A DNA stretch of 64,000 bases. Origin: Devosia oryziradicis. Lineage in GTDB: Bacteria; Pseudomonadota; Alphaproteobacteria; Rhizobiales; Devosiaceae. Both the position numbers and the translations under genes were made by a program. Shown here one piece after another: positions 54,425-63,098 of this stretch. The notes below the pieces were generated by a model. It was not told the DNA's origin and ran no database searches. It was given only the letters and a program-made list of their open reading frames with translations. Within the stretch, counting starts at the first letter, position 1; each line of letters begins with the position of its first letter. Location: assembly GCF_016698645.1 (NCBI RefSeq), contig NZ_CP068047.1, positions 868,001 through 932,000 on the forward strand, written 5' to 3'.

Positions 54425-55377
54425 GGGTGTCTCCGTCGTCGGGCAATGGCGGCGGCGTGGCAAAGTTCCGGCACTGTGCCGTGATGGCACGGTCAACGGG
54501 TTTTTTGCCAACGTCGTCCGGGCAAAGCCGCAACTGGCGGGTAGCTAGGTGTTAACGGGTGCCAAGGCCCGCATAAATTTCACGCAAGGCTCCGGTCACA
54601 ATCGCTGGAATCGCGATCAAGTTTACGCGTTGCCAACCAAGATGAACCGGATTTGCCCAATCCGTGCCGGGAAGACATTCGGATCAAGAGGCCTTGTAGG
54701 TCCAGCTGGGTGTGGCCACCAGATGCAGCGGTGAACAAAGCCACAATCGGCAGGGTCGCCCGATTCCTACCCGGTTCGTTCCGGTTTTGATCCCTGGCTT
54801 AACGCCCAAGGTAGCGACGCACTGAAACTGCACCAAAACTGGACAGCAACCGCTGTCAGCCACCGCGCGTGCCATCAGGACGTCCTGGGGCAATGGCGTG
54901 TCATGCGAACGGGGAATAGAGGCCGGAACAGAAGTCCGCTATCGCCCGAGCGGGCGTTTCATTCTGGAACGGTCAATGGCAAACTTCGTCAACCGACCGG
55001 CGCCAATCTCCGGCGAGCCGCCCGGTGGCCCGTAAACCGCACGAAAAATCGGGTCTTGGGCGCCTTTACCACCCGTTTACATGTCGCTGATTCCCAGCGG
55101 AATTCACGGAATGGCAAGGAAGTTGAACGGAGTTGAGGCCGAAAGCTCGTCCCGGCAAGTGGTTCGGCGCCAGGCTGGTGTTCTTTCCGCGAATGCACCA
55201 CCAGCCATAGTGGTGAACGAAGCGGGATTTGCTGAGTCGCGCCGATTCGGTGCCGTTTCGTTCCCATCCTGTTCCATGTGTTAAGCTGGATGGCAAAACC
55301 GCCACAATGCGTCCTTTCCCGGGACACCGGCGTTGTGACCCTCGCAACCTGCGCTCCGAACCCCTACATTGCCGGCA
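54425..55377. other. Long gene-free region before the SUV3-type helicase gene
   Basis: About 950 bases, the longest non-coding gap in the window. It is visibly lower in GC than its neighbours and has no open frame with a ribosome site and native-looking codon use. It holds a CGCCCGAGCGGGCG hairpin near 54943-54956. I see no rRNA, tmRNA, 6S or RNase P signature. It could hold a small RNA, a decayed gene or a long leader. Confidence 0.6.
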
Positions 55378-58300
55378 ATGACTTTCGCGCCCCCCCAGTC
55401 GGTCAAGGCGATTCTTGGCCCTACCAATACCGGCAAGACCTACTTTGCCATCGAGCGCATGCTGGCCCATCCCACCGGGATGATCGGCCTGCCGCTGCGG
55501 CTGCTGGCGCGTGAGGTCTACCATCGCTGCGTCGAGCGGGTGGGCGAGGGGGCGGTGGCTCTGGTGACGGGCGAGGAACGGATCGTTCCGCCCAAGCCGC
55601 GCTTCTGGGTGTGCACGGTCGAAGCCATGCCCATGGATATCCGTGTCGATTGCGTGGCCATAGACGAAATCCAGGTGGCGGTGGATTTCGACCGCGGCCA
55701 TGTGTTTACCGACCGCATCCTCAACGCCCGCGGCAGCATGGAAACGCTGCTGCTCGGCTCGGCCACCATGGCCCCGATCATCAGGAAGCTGCTGCCGCAT
55801 GCCGATATCATCGACCGGCCGCGCTTCTCCCAATTGACCTATGCCGGGTCCAAGAAGATCTCACGCCAGCCGGCGCGCTCGGCGATCGTAGCCTTCTCGG
55901 CGCGGCAGGTTTATGCCATCGCCGAATTGATCCGGCGCGAGCGCGGCGGCGCGGCGGTGGTGATGGGGGCGCTCAGCCCGCGCACGCGCAATGCCCAGGT
56001 CGAACTCTACCAGAACGGCGATGTCGACTTCCTGGTCGCCACCGATGCCATCGGCATGGGGCTCAACCTTGATATTCACCATGTGGCTTTTGCCGATGAC
56101 AGCAAGTTCGACGGCAAGATCACCCGCGACCTCACGCCAGCCGAAATCGGCCAGATAGCCGGGCGCGCCGGCCGCCATGCGCGCAACGGCACTTTTGGCG
56201 TGACCGGCGGCACCGAGGCATTTGACGAAGAACTGGTCGTTCAGCTCGAAACGCACGACTTCGATCCCGTCAAAGTGCTGCAATGGCGCAACAGCCAGCT
56301 CGATTTCAGCTCCATCGCGGCGCTGCAAAACAGCCTTGATGCCGTGCCCGAACACCGCAGCCTCACGCGCGTGCCCATGGCCAAGGACCAGCAGGCGCTC
56401 GAATTCGTGTCGCGCAACGAGGCGGGGCAACTGGCGCGCGGTCTCGATGGAGCGCGGCTGCTGTGGGATTGCTGCCAAATCCCTGATTATCAGGGGATTT
56501 CTCCGGCCAATCACGGCGAAATCGTCACCCGGATTTACTCGGACTTAGTCAAGCGCGGCAAGGTCAATGCGGACTGGATTGCCGAGCAGGTGCGCTTTTG
56601 CGACAATGTGAGCGGCGATATCGATACGCTTAGTAACCGGATCAAGCAGGTCAGGACCTGGACCTTTGTCGCCAATCGCAAAAACTGGCTTGCAGACCCA
56701 TCACATTGGCGCGAAAAGACCCGGGATATTGAAGATCGGCTGAGCGATGCGCTGCACGAGCGCCTAACCCAGCGGTTCGTCGACCGGCGCACCAGCGTCT
56801 TGCTGCGTCATCTGAAAGACAAACGTATGGCATCTCCCGAGATCAATGAACGTGGCGAAGTGCGGCTGGAAGGCCATCTCATCGGCACGCTCGAAGGCTT
56901 CCGCTTCACCCTGGCGCGCAATGACGGCGACGCTGACATCAAGGGGTTGCGCGCGGCAGCCGATCAGGTGGTGGCGCCCGAAATTCACAATCGCGCCGAC
57001 CGCCTGGCCGGGGCGCCGAACGAAGAATTCGTGCTGGCCACCGATGGCCGCCTGCGCTGGAAGGGCGATATCGTCGCCGAACTGATCGAGGGCGACGCGC
57101 TCTATCGCCCCCGTATCCTGATGCTGGCCGACGAAACGCTCACCGGCACCGATCTCGAACGCGTGCAGGAGCGCCTCAGCCTCTGGCTGCGCCACCACAT
57201 CAACACCGTGCTCGAAAGCGTCATGTCGCTGGAAGCGCCGGCCGATCTGGAAGGCACGGCCCGCGGTATCGCCTACCAGCTGTTCGAACACCTGGGGCTC
57301 ATTCCGCGCAGCCAGGTCGCCGACGACGTCAAAAACCTGGACCAGGACGTGCGCGGCAAGATGCGCAAGCTGGGCATCAAGTTCGGTGCCTATCACATCT
57401 ACCTGCCGCTCTCGCTCAAGCCCGCGCCGCGCGAACTGGCGCTGATCCTGTTCGCGCTCAAGCATGGCGGCGTGCGCCAGCCCGGCGTGACGGATATTCC
57501 GCACATCGTGCTCAGCGGCCGCACCAGCTTCGTGGTCGATCCGGAAGTCGATACGCGGCTCTACGAGATTGCCGGTTTCAAGGTGGCCGGTCGGCGCGCC
57601 GTGCGTGTCGACATCCTTGAGCGCCTCGCCGATATCATCCGCCCGCTGATCGCGCTGGATGCCAGCCGGCCTTATGCCGGCGAGTTGCCGGCCGGTGCTG
57701 CCGAAGGCAACGGCTTCCGCGTTACGGTGGAAATGACGTCGCTGCTGGGTTGCTCGGGCGAGGATTTTGCATCCATCCTCAACTCGCTGGGCTATCGCGT
57801 AAAGCGCATCCCCAAGGTGCCGGCGCCCGCCGCGGCCTCCGAAGCGACGGCCGAAGCGCCCGCGCTGGAGGAAGTGCTGTCCGAAAATCCCGTCAGCACC
57901 GATGCCGTGGCCGAAGCCCCGGTCGAGGCCGTGCCTGCCGATGTCGCGCCCGCGCTGGATGCTGATATTCCGGCAACCACCGTTGTCGAAGCTGCTGCCG
58001 AAAGCGCCCAGGCGGCCCCCGCCGTGTCGAGCGAACCCGAATTCGACGAGATCTGGTCGCCTGCCGGCAAGCGCCCGGACAACAAGCGGCACGAAAATCG
58101 CCGTCGTCCCGAAGGCGAGGTGCAGCACAAGCGGCCGGAGCGCCACCGTACGCCTGGTCCGCGCCGTCCCGAGGGCGAAGTGCAGGACCTGAGCAAGGCG
58201 CGCCATCTGCAGCCCAAGCCGGAAGGCCGGCCGCGCAATGACAACCGCCGCCCCGATGACCAGAAGGGCGAGCGCGCCAAGTTCCAGCAGCCCGCCCGCG

Positions 58301-58380
58301 AGGACAAGCGCGAAAAGGCGTTCGATCCGGACAGCCCCTTCGCCAAGCTGATGGCGCTCAAGGCGCCGAAGGGCCAGTAA
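55378..58380 (+). CDS. SUV3-family superfamily-2 helicase with long charged tail
   Basis: 1000 residues from ATG 55378. It resembles the mitochondrial RNA helicase SUV3, whose bacterial homologues are mainly alphaproteobacterial. Motif I is GPTNTGKT, motif II is DEIQ (instead of DEAD), SATMAP is motif III, and QIAGRAGR is motif VI. The domain and a helical C-terminal region reach about residue 820; the last 180 residues are disordered: acidic/alanine-rich, then basic, with the repeat RRPEGEVQ twice. The tail may bind RNA or partners such as an RNA-degrading nuclease. An S4 protein gene follows directly. Confidence 0.9.
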   Translation: MTFAPPQSVKAILGPTNTGKTYFAIERMLAHPTGMIGLPLRLLAREVYHRCVERVGEGAVALVTGEERIVPPKPRFWVCTVEAMPMDIRVDCVAIDEIQVAVDFDRGHVFTDRILNARGSMETLLLGSATMAPIIRKLLPHADIIDRPRFSQLTYAGSKKISRQPARSAIVAFSARQVYAIAELIRRERGGAAVVMGALSPRTRNAQVELYQNGDVDFLVATDAIGMGLNLDIHHVAFADDSKFDGKITRDLTPAEIGQIAGRAGRHARNGTFGVTGGTEAFDEELVVQLETHDFDPVKVLQWRNSQLDFSSIAALQNSLDAVPEHRSLTRVPMAKDQQALEFVSRNEAGQLARGLDGARLLWDCCQIPDYQGISPANHGEIVTRIYSDLVKRGKVNADWIAEQVRFCDNVSGDIDTLSNRIKQVRTWTFVANRKNWLADPSHWREKTRDIEDRLSDALHERLTQRFVDRRTSVLLRHLKDKRMASPEINERGEVRLEGHLIGTLEGFRFTLARNDGDADIKGLRAAADQVVAPEIHNRADRLAGAPNEEFVLATDGRLRWKGDIVAELIEGDALYRPRILMLADETLTGTDLERVQERLSLWLRHHINTVLESVMSLEAPADLEGTARGIAYQLFEHLGLIPRSQVADDVKNLDQDVRGKMRKLGIKFGAYHIYLPLSLKPAPRELALILFALKHGGVRQPGVTDIPHIVLSGRTSFVVDPEVDTRLYEIAGFKVAGRRAVRVDILERLADIIRPLIALDASRPYAGELPAGAAEGNGFRVTVEMTSLLGCSGEDFASILNSLGYRVKRIPKVPAPAAASEATAEAPALEEVLSENPVSTDAVAEAPVEAVPADVAPALDADIPATTVVEAAAESAQAAPAVSSEPEFDEIWSPAGKRPDNKRHENRRRPEGEVQHKRPERHRTPGPRRPEGEVQDLSKARHLQPKPEGRPRNDNRRPDDQKGERAKFQQPAREDKREKAFDPDSPFAKLMALKAPKGQ

Positions 58381-58788
58381 TTGGCAGGAACGGTCGAACC
58401 CGTCCGCAAGGAGCGGCTCGACAAGTTCCTGTTCTTTTCGCGCGCCCTCAAGTCGCGCACGCTGGCGCAAAAGGTCATCGAGACCGGCGCCATCCGCGTC
58501 AATTCCGAACGCACCGAGCGCTCCGACCACAAGGTGGGGGCGGGCGACGTGCTCACCATGAGCCTCCATGGCCGGATCGTGGTCTGGCGGATCCGCGACT
58601 GTGGGACCCGGCGCGGCCCTGCGACCGAAGCGCAGTCACTCTACGAAGATCTGTCGCCGCCCGCTTTGCCCAAAGCGGATCTGTCGCCCTACCAGGCGGC
58701 CATCGCACCGCGCGCGGAAGGGGCCGGGCGGCCGACCAAGAAAGAGCGGCGGGAGACGGACAAGCTGCGGGGCGGGGATGATGAATGA
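58381..58788 (+). CDS. S4-domain RNA-binding protein, Hsp15-like
   Basis: 135 residues, starting with TTG right after the helicase stop; a GAAGGG site lies inside the helicase end. The S4 domain (about 10-70: RLDKFLFFSRALKSRTLAQKVIETGAIRVNSER) binds RNA; the last 50 residues are basic and disordered. Hsp15 (HslR) rescues stalled 50S subunits. Its coupling to the helicase gene suggests a joint RNA role. Confidence 0.9.
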   Translation: MAGTVEPVRKERLDKFLFFSRALKSRTLAQKVIETGAIRVNSERTERSDHKVGAGDVLTMSLHGRIVVWRIRDCGTRRGPATEAQSLYEDLSPPALPKADLSPYQAAIAPRAEGAGRPTKKERRETDKLRGGDDE

Positions 58789-58827
58789 ACTCCGGACGTG
58801 CCTTTCGCTTGGCAGGCGGAGTGCTGC

Positions 58828-59325
58828 ATGACCATCCCCACGCTCACGACGGCCCGGCTGGTCCTCCGGCCTCCGGTCTATGCCGATTTCGAAGCTTATG
58901 CGGCGCTGTGGGCGTCGCCGCGCTCGGCCTATATGGGCGGGCCGCATGAGCGGACGCGCGCCTGGGGCTGGTTCTGCCACGACATAGCGCTCTGGCACTT
59001 GTTCGGCCATGGCGCGCTGATGATTGAGCTCAAGTCCAACGGCGAATGCGTTGGCCAGGTGGGGATCAACGATGGCCCGCTGTTCCAGGAAAAGGAGCTG
59101 GGCTGGCTGCTCTATGCCGGTCATGAAGGGCAGGGTTACGCCACCGAGGCGGCCGGGGCCCTGCGTGACTGGGCCTTCAAAGACCGCAAGCTGCCGACAC
59201 TGGTCAGCTATTGCGACGCGGCCAATGTGCGTTCGATCGCGGTTGCCCAAAAGCTTGGGGCGGTGCTGGACCCCGACGCGCCGCGTCAGGATCCCGAAGA
59301 CCTGGTGTTCCGCCATCGGCATTAG
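58828..59325 (+). CDS. GNAT-family N-acetyltransferase, RimJ/RimL-like
   Basis: 165 residues from ATG 58828 with GGAG upstream. It has the RimL-type pattern: TARLVLRPPVYADFEAYAAL at the start, GWLLYAGHEGQGYATEAAGALRDWAF for acetyl-CoA, and NVRSIAVAQKLGAV at the end. It acetylates an unknown amine. With the next gene it interrupts the S4-fdxA order found in relatives, so this block may be an insertion. Confidence 0.88.
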   Translation: MTIPTLTTARLVLRPPVYADFEAYAALWASPRSAYMGGPHERTRAWGWFCHDIALWHLFGHGALMIELKSNGECVGQVGINDGPLFQEKELGWLLYAGHEGQGYATEAAGALRDWAFKDRKLPTLVSYCDAANVRSIAVAQKLGAVLDPDAPRQDPEDLVFRHRH

Positions 59326-59397
59326 GCGGGCGTCGGCTCAGCCGGGGCAACCGGGTTGGCATGTCGAGGGTTTTGCAAGGACCCGAGGAGTATGCCT

Positions 59398-60099
59398 GTG
59401 ACTGCCCCAGCACCTGAACCGCTGCCCCCGCCCATCGCGACAGCCGCCCTGCCGAGCAATTCGGCCGAGGCGACCAATGCCATGATCCACTATTACCGCG
59501 CCGAGATGGGCCGGATGAACTCTTGGCGAGGCCGGCTGGACCTGACCAGCAACTGGGCGATCACCGTGGTGGCCGCGCTGCTGTCGGTATCGCTGTCGAC
59601 GCCGGCCGCCCATCACGGCCTGGTCCTCTTTGCCATGCTGATCGTGCTGCTGCTCCTGTGCGTCGAGGCGCGCCGCTACCGGTTCTACGACGTCTATCGC
59701 ATGCGGGTCCGCCAGTTCGAACGGCATTATTTCGGCCAGTTGTTCGGTCCGGAGACGCAGGGCGGCGTCGAGCCGTGGCTGCTGATGTTGGCCCAGGACC
59801 TGCGGCATCCGCGTTTTCGCATCACGTTCCAGCGCGCGCTGCGCCGGCGGCTGCGCCGCAACTATATATGGATGTTCCTTATCCTGGGGCTGGCCTGGAT
59901 GCTGAAAATCATGTCGCCCGACCTGCAAGACGGAGCCGCGCTCGATCCCGGCCGGCCAATTGAACTGGCGGTTGCCCATGCCGCCATCGGCCCTGTTCCG
60001 GGGTGGCTGGTGCTGGGGCTTGTGGTGCTATTCTTCGCCGCCCTTGCCGTGGCGTCGCTACGCGGTAAGGACCGGGGCGGCGACCAGGTGCATGTCTAG
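59398..60099 (+). CDS. DUF2270 membrane protein
   Basis: 233 residues if GTG 59398 is the start. GAGGAG lies 7 bases before that GTG but only 1-2 bases before the ATG at 59392, which makes the GTG more likely. Three or four hydrophobic segments follow a stretch diagnostic of DUF2270: HYYRAEMGRMNSWRGRLDLT with SNWAITV. Function is unknown. Confidence 0.82.
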   Translation: MTAPAPEPLPPPIATAALPSNSAEATNAMIHYYRAEMGRMNSWRGRLDLTSNWAITVVAALLSVSLSTPAAHHGLVLFAMLIVLLLLCVEARRYRFYDVYRMRVRQFERHYFGQLFGPETQGGVEPWLLMLAQDLRHPRFRITFQRALRRRLRRNYIWMFLILGLAWMLKIMSPDLQDGAALDPGRPIELAVAHAAIGPVPGWLVLGLVVLFFAALAVASLRGKDRGGDQVHV

Positions 60100-60132
60100 A
60101 GGGGGCCCGGCTGGCGCCGGGCCCCACTTGCG

Positions 60133-60432
60133 TCAGTGGTGCTTGTGCTCGGGCATGCGCTCGAGCTGATCCTTGGTCCAGCTGGTCACGGCATGGACGT
60201 CGCCGTCCTCGTCGCGCATGAATTCGAGGTCGGAGGCGGGCACTGCAACGGGCTTTGCGCCCAGGCCCAGGAAACCGCCGACATCGACGACGATCTGGCT
60301 CGCAGCGCCCGAGCCATGCACGTGGGACACATGGCCCACCTTATGGTCATCGGCGCCGAAGATGGTCGCCCCTTCCAGCAGCGATGGGGTCAATTCGGTC
60401 GGCGAGAGGCGAACGTGATTGGAATGATCCAT
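60133..60432 (-). CDS. PRC-barrel domain protein
   Basis: 99 residues from ATG 60432 with AGGAGA upstream. A single PRC-barrel (about 18-85: EGATIFGADDHKVGHVSHV, then GGFLGLGAKPVAVPASDLEF) is known from photosynthetic reaction centres and RimM; small stand-alone ones occur in soil alphaproteobacteria, where they may be stress-related. No function can be inferred. Confidence 0.82.
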   Translation of the reverse strand: MDHSNHVRLSPTELTPSLLEGATIFGADDHKVGHVSHVHGSGAASQIVVDVGGFLGLGAKPVAVPASDLEFMRDEDGDVHAVTSWTKDQLERMPEHKHH

Positions 60433-60626
60433 GACAGGTCTCCTTTTGCTTAGGCAGACCCAACCCCCCGGCAGGCGATAGCGTTCCGTGCCGGACGGCA
60501 TCGTGCGGCAAAAGGTTTCGTGACCGGTCCTGACTGCGCCAAAAGGTGCGCCTCCCCAGCCTTGCCCCGCCGCCGAAAACGGTTTAGCACCGGACCCGTT
60601 GAGACCCTGCCGGACTGCCGCCCGAT

Positions 60627-60965
60627 ATGACCTATATCGTCACCGATAACTGCATCGCCTGCAAATACACCGACTGCGTGGAAGTCTGCCCCGTGGATTG
60701 TTTCTACGAAGGCGAGAACATGCTGGTGATCCACCCCGACGAATGTATCGACTGCGGCGTGTGCGAGCCCGAATGTCCCGCCGAAGCCATCAAGCCCGAT
60801 ACCGAAAGCGGGCTGGACGAGTGGCTGGCGCTCAATACCAAGTTCGCCTCGATCTGGCCCAACTTGACCGAACGCCGCGATCCGCTGCCCGAGGCCAAGG
60901 AGAAGGATGGCGAAGAGGGCAAGCTGGCCAAGTATTTCTCGGAAGCCCCCGGCGAAGGAGACTGA
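60627..60965 (+). CDS. fdxA: 7Fe ferredoxin FdxA
   Basis: 112 residues. All cluster ligands of a 3Fe-4S/4Fe-4S ferredoxin are present: C9, C17 and C50 for the 3Fe cluster and C21, C40, C43 and C46 for the 4Fe cluster, with extra C12 and C25. It carries electrons; the redox partner is unknown. It precedes carD as in many Hyphomicrobiales. Confidence 0.94.
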   Translation: MTYIVTDNCIACKYTDCVEVCPVDCFYEGENMLVIHPDECIDCGVCEPECPAEAIKPDTESGLDEWLALNTKFASIWPNLTERRDPLPEAKEKDGEEGKLAKYFSEAPGEGD

Positions 60966-61318
60966 CGGTCCCGCGGGGGCTGTGGAATAGCTTGTGCGCA
61001 AGCTGTGACAAGGCCGCCAGTCACACCCTCGCCCCATTGCGGCGAGCGCGAATCCACGCCTGATTCGTAGTTTTTGATTTTGCTGATTTTTTGTGCTATG
61101 GTCCCAACTAATGCAGTTGAGCCCGTCACCCAGCCCGTGCCTTAAGGCACGATTTTTTTGACAACATCGTTGGATGCATGTGCTCCGGGGAAAGCGGACC
61201 CGGAAGCCCATGGGGTATTTTCTGCGCGCGGCGTCCCGTTTGGACGCCAGGGTAAGAGTAGGAGTGGACGGTCCTTCCCGCAGGGAACTGTCCATTTGGG
61301 GCGTCAACAAGGAGTTCC
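60966..61318 (+). other. Long carD leader/upstream region
   Basis: About 353 bases between fdxA and carD. It holds a hairpin AGCTTG-TGCG-CAAGCT (60989-61004), an AT-rich promoter-like stretch at about 61073-61100 (TTGATT, 16 bases, CTATGG), an intrinsic terminator (61136-61159) and downstream stems such as GGCGTCC-CGTTT-GGACGCC near 61228-61246. No protein-coding frame is convincing. Confidence 0.55.
61136..61159 (+). terminator. Intrinsic terminator in the carD leader
   Basis: CGTGCC-TTAA-GGCACG followed by ATTTTTTT, a perfect 6-bp stem with U-tract. It lies about 160 bases before the carD start and only about 30 bases after a promoter-like sequence, so it can release a short RNA or act as an attenuator. 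Confidence 0.85.
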
Positions 61319-61888
61319 ATGAATATGGTAGCCAAGAAGGTACAGACACGGCTTGGGTTCAAGACCGGCGAGCATGTCGTCTATCCGGCGCATGGCGTCG
61401 GCATGATCGTCTCGATCGAGGAACAAGAAGTCGCCGGCCTGACCCTTGAGTTGTTCGTCATCAGCTTCGAACAGGACAAGCTGACCCTTCGTGTGCCGGT
61501 GGCCAAGATCAAGTCCGTGGGCATGCGCAAGCTGGCTGAGGAAGACATGGTCGCCCAGGCGCTGACCACCGTGACTGGCCGCGCCCGCGTCAAGCGCACC
61601 ATGTGGTCGCGTCGTGCCCAGGAATATGAAGCCAAGATCAATTCGGGCGACCTGATCGCCATCTCGGAAGTCGTGCGCGACCTCTACCGCTCCGAAGAGC
61701 AGCCCGAGCAGTCCTATTCGGAACGCCAGCTGTTCGAGCAGGCGATGGATCGCATGAGCCGTGAAATCGGCGCGGTCAACAAGCTGACCCTGACCGAAGC
61801 AGTGCAGCTGATCGAAAAGAACCTGGCCAAGTCGCCCAAGCGCAGCAAGGCCGACGCCGCCGAAAGCGACGAGGAAGCTGCCGCTTAA
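61319..61888 (+). CDS. carD: CarD-family transcriptional regulator
   Basis: 189 residues, AAGGAG ribosome site. The N-terminal CarD_CdnL_TRCF RNA polymerase-binding domain (about 15-75: FKTGEHVVYPAHGVGMIVSIEEQEV) is followed by a helical DNA-binding domain with RRAQEYEAKINSGDLIAISEVVRDL and ERQLFEQAMDRMSREI. CdnL/CarD stabilises open complexes at rRNA and growth promoters. A basic/acidic tail ends the protein. The leader is unusually long and structured. Confidence 0.95.
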   Translation: MNMVAKKVQTRLGFKTGEHVVYPAHGVGMIVSIEEQEVAGLTLELFVISFEQDKLTLRVPVAKIKSVGMRKLAEEDMVAQALTTVTGRARVKRTMWSRRAQEYEAKINSGDLIAISEVVRDLYRSEEQPEQSYSERQLFEQAMDRMSREIGAVNKLTLTEAVQLIEKNLAKSPKRSKADAAESDEEAAA

Positions 61889-61911
61889 GGCCGGTTGGCT
61901 TTGTGAATTGA

Positions 61912-61946
61912 AGGGGCCGGTGGGAAACCACCGGCCCTTCTTGTTT
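61912..61946 (+). terminator. Intrinsic terminator of carD
   Basis: GGGCCGGTGG (61914-61923) pairs with CCACCGGCCC (61928-61937) around GAAA, followed by TTCTTGTTT. A strong rho-independent terminator. Confidence 0.92.
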
Positions 61947-61980
61947 GTGGGGGGCGGCGAAGTAAGCCACAACGTCGATC

Positions 61981-62064
61981 GTCACCCTCGGGCCCGACCC
62001 GAGGGCACTACACTTGCGGAATTATGGCCAAGTACAGAGCCCTCGGGTCAAGCCCGAGGGTGAC
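61981..62064. repeat. Nested palindromic repeat, CCTCGGG type
   Basis: Arms 61981-62015 and 62030-62064 are inverted copies with internal CCCTCGGG/CCCGAGGG hairpins and GTCA/TGAC ends. It lies after the carD terminator, between convergent genes. Confidence 0.85.
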
Positions 62065-62108
62065 GGCTGGTGGGTTGACCAGGGCCATGCCCAAGGCCCG
62101 GCCGCAGC

Positions 62109-62501
62109 TTAGGCCCGCCCCATGCTCTCAGGCAGCAGGACGACGCTTTCCTGTTCATTGGGGTCGGTGCGGGCGATGAGGGCGCGGGCGGTCTTGTCGG
62201 TGGGGTTGAACGGCTGATGCGGCACGCCGGCGGGAATATAGACGTAGTCGCCCTGTTCCACATGGTCGAGAAATTCGAGGTTGGGCCCATGGTAGAACGA
62301 GGTCGAGCCCTCGAGCTGGAAGATCGCGGTTTCGTGGCTCTCGTGAAAATGCGGCTTGGCCTTGCCGCCGGGCGGCAGCACCAGCATGTGCATGCAGATG
62401 CCGGTCGCGCCCGTGCTCTCCGCCGAAACGCCGGCGAAATAATCCATGCCCTGCTTGCCGTGAAAAGCCGCCCCCCCCCGGATCACCCTGCACTGAGCCA
62501 A
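62109..62501 (-). CDS. Cupin-domain protein
   Basis: 130 residues from TTG 62501, with GGAGG six bases upstream. A single cupin barrel has the metal-binding motif 1 PHFHESHETAIFQLEG and motif 2 GDYVYIPAGVPHQPFN. Function is open: dioxygenase, isomerase or sensor. A run of nine G in codons near the start could make the frame prone to slippage. Confidence 0.85.
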   Translation of the reverse strand: MAQCRVIRGGAAFHGKQGMDYFAGVSAESTGATGICMHMLVLPPGGKAKPHFHESHETAIFQLEGSTSFYHGPNLEFLDHVEQGDYVYIPAGVPHQPFNPTDKTARALIARTDPNEQESVVLLPESMGRA

Positions 62502-62557
62502 TTTCCGCCTCCAAATGTTCTGGGCACCTTAGCGCAGGAACGGGCCAGCGGAATAGC

Positions 62558-63097
62558 TCAGCCGAGGCGGTAGGCATGGGTCGGGAGGCCTGCGACCACC
62601 GCCGCGAGGGTCGCGTCGCGGCCCAGGCCGTCGACCGAAATGACGTGCTTCTCATGGTCGCCGAGATCGGCAAACTGGGCATGGAGTTCGGCCACCACCG
62701 CCGGGTCGGTCAGGCTGTCGCCGCCGCGCGCCTGGCAGCGCGCAACTGCCTCCTCGACCGAGGTTCTCAGCACCAGGTAGTGCACCGGGACGCCAAGATT
62801 TGCGAAGGCCGGCAGCCACCAGGGCCGCACGACGCCATCAAGCGCCACCAGGTAGCCGTGGCGGGCATATTGGCCGGCCACGCTGGCCGCGATCTGGCTG
62901 ATCATGGTGTTCTGGGCGTGGGATTCCGGCAGCCAGGGGTCGATATGGCCGTGCTTGATATAGCCCCAGAAGTCGTCGCTATGGAGATGCACCTTGGGAC
63001 AGCCCGGCAGGCGGGCCAGCATTTCGGCCGTGGTGGTCTTGCCCGAGCCGGGCGAGCCCGAGAGGATGATGACGTGGCCGGCAAGCTCGTCCAGCAT
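62558..63097 (-). CDS. P-loop kinase-like ATPase
   Basis: 179 residues from ATG 63097. The P-loop GSPGSGKTT is at about 15-23, followed by LHSDDFWGYIKHG, which looks like a kinase substrate segment, and a lid-like ARCQARGGDSLTDP. It resembles adenylylsulfate/gluconate-kinase-type small AAA_33 proteins; the acceptor is unknown. It follows the methyltransferase gene on the same strand with a one-base gap, so they are co-transcribed. Confidence 0.82.
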   Translation of the reverse strand: MLDELAGHVIILSGSPGSGKTTTAEMLARLPGCPKVHLHSDDFWGYIKHGHIDPWLPESHAQNTMISQIAASVAGQYARHGYLVALDGVVRPWWLPAFANLGVPVHYLVLRTSVEEAVARCQARGGDSLTDPAVVAELHAQFADLGDHEKHVISVDGLGRDATLAAVVAGLPTHAYRLG

Positions 63098-63098
63098 G

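Noticed and set aside
54903-55136. Possible 77-residue gene in the gene-free region
   Set aside because: No ribosome site, arginine/asparagine-rich random-looking sequence, no recognisable pattern.
56764-58569. Open frame of about 600 codons on the - strand
   Set aside because: Antisense to the SUV3-like helicase and the S4 gene; no ribosome site or recognisable domain.
60989-61004. Hairpin AGCTTG-TGCG-CAAGCT after fdxA as terminator
   Set aside because: Short stem without a following T-tract; kept only as part of the upstream region description.
34467-62064. Repeats considered as CRISPR or direct-repeat arrays
   Set aside because: Copies are single, far apart and palindromic, without regular spacers or cas genes.
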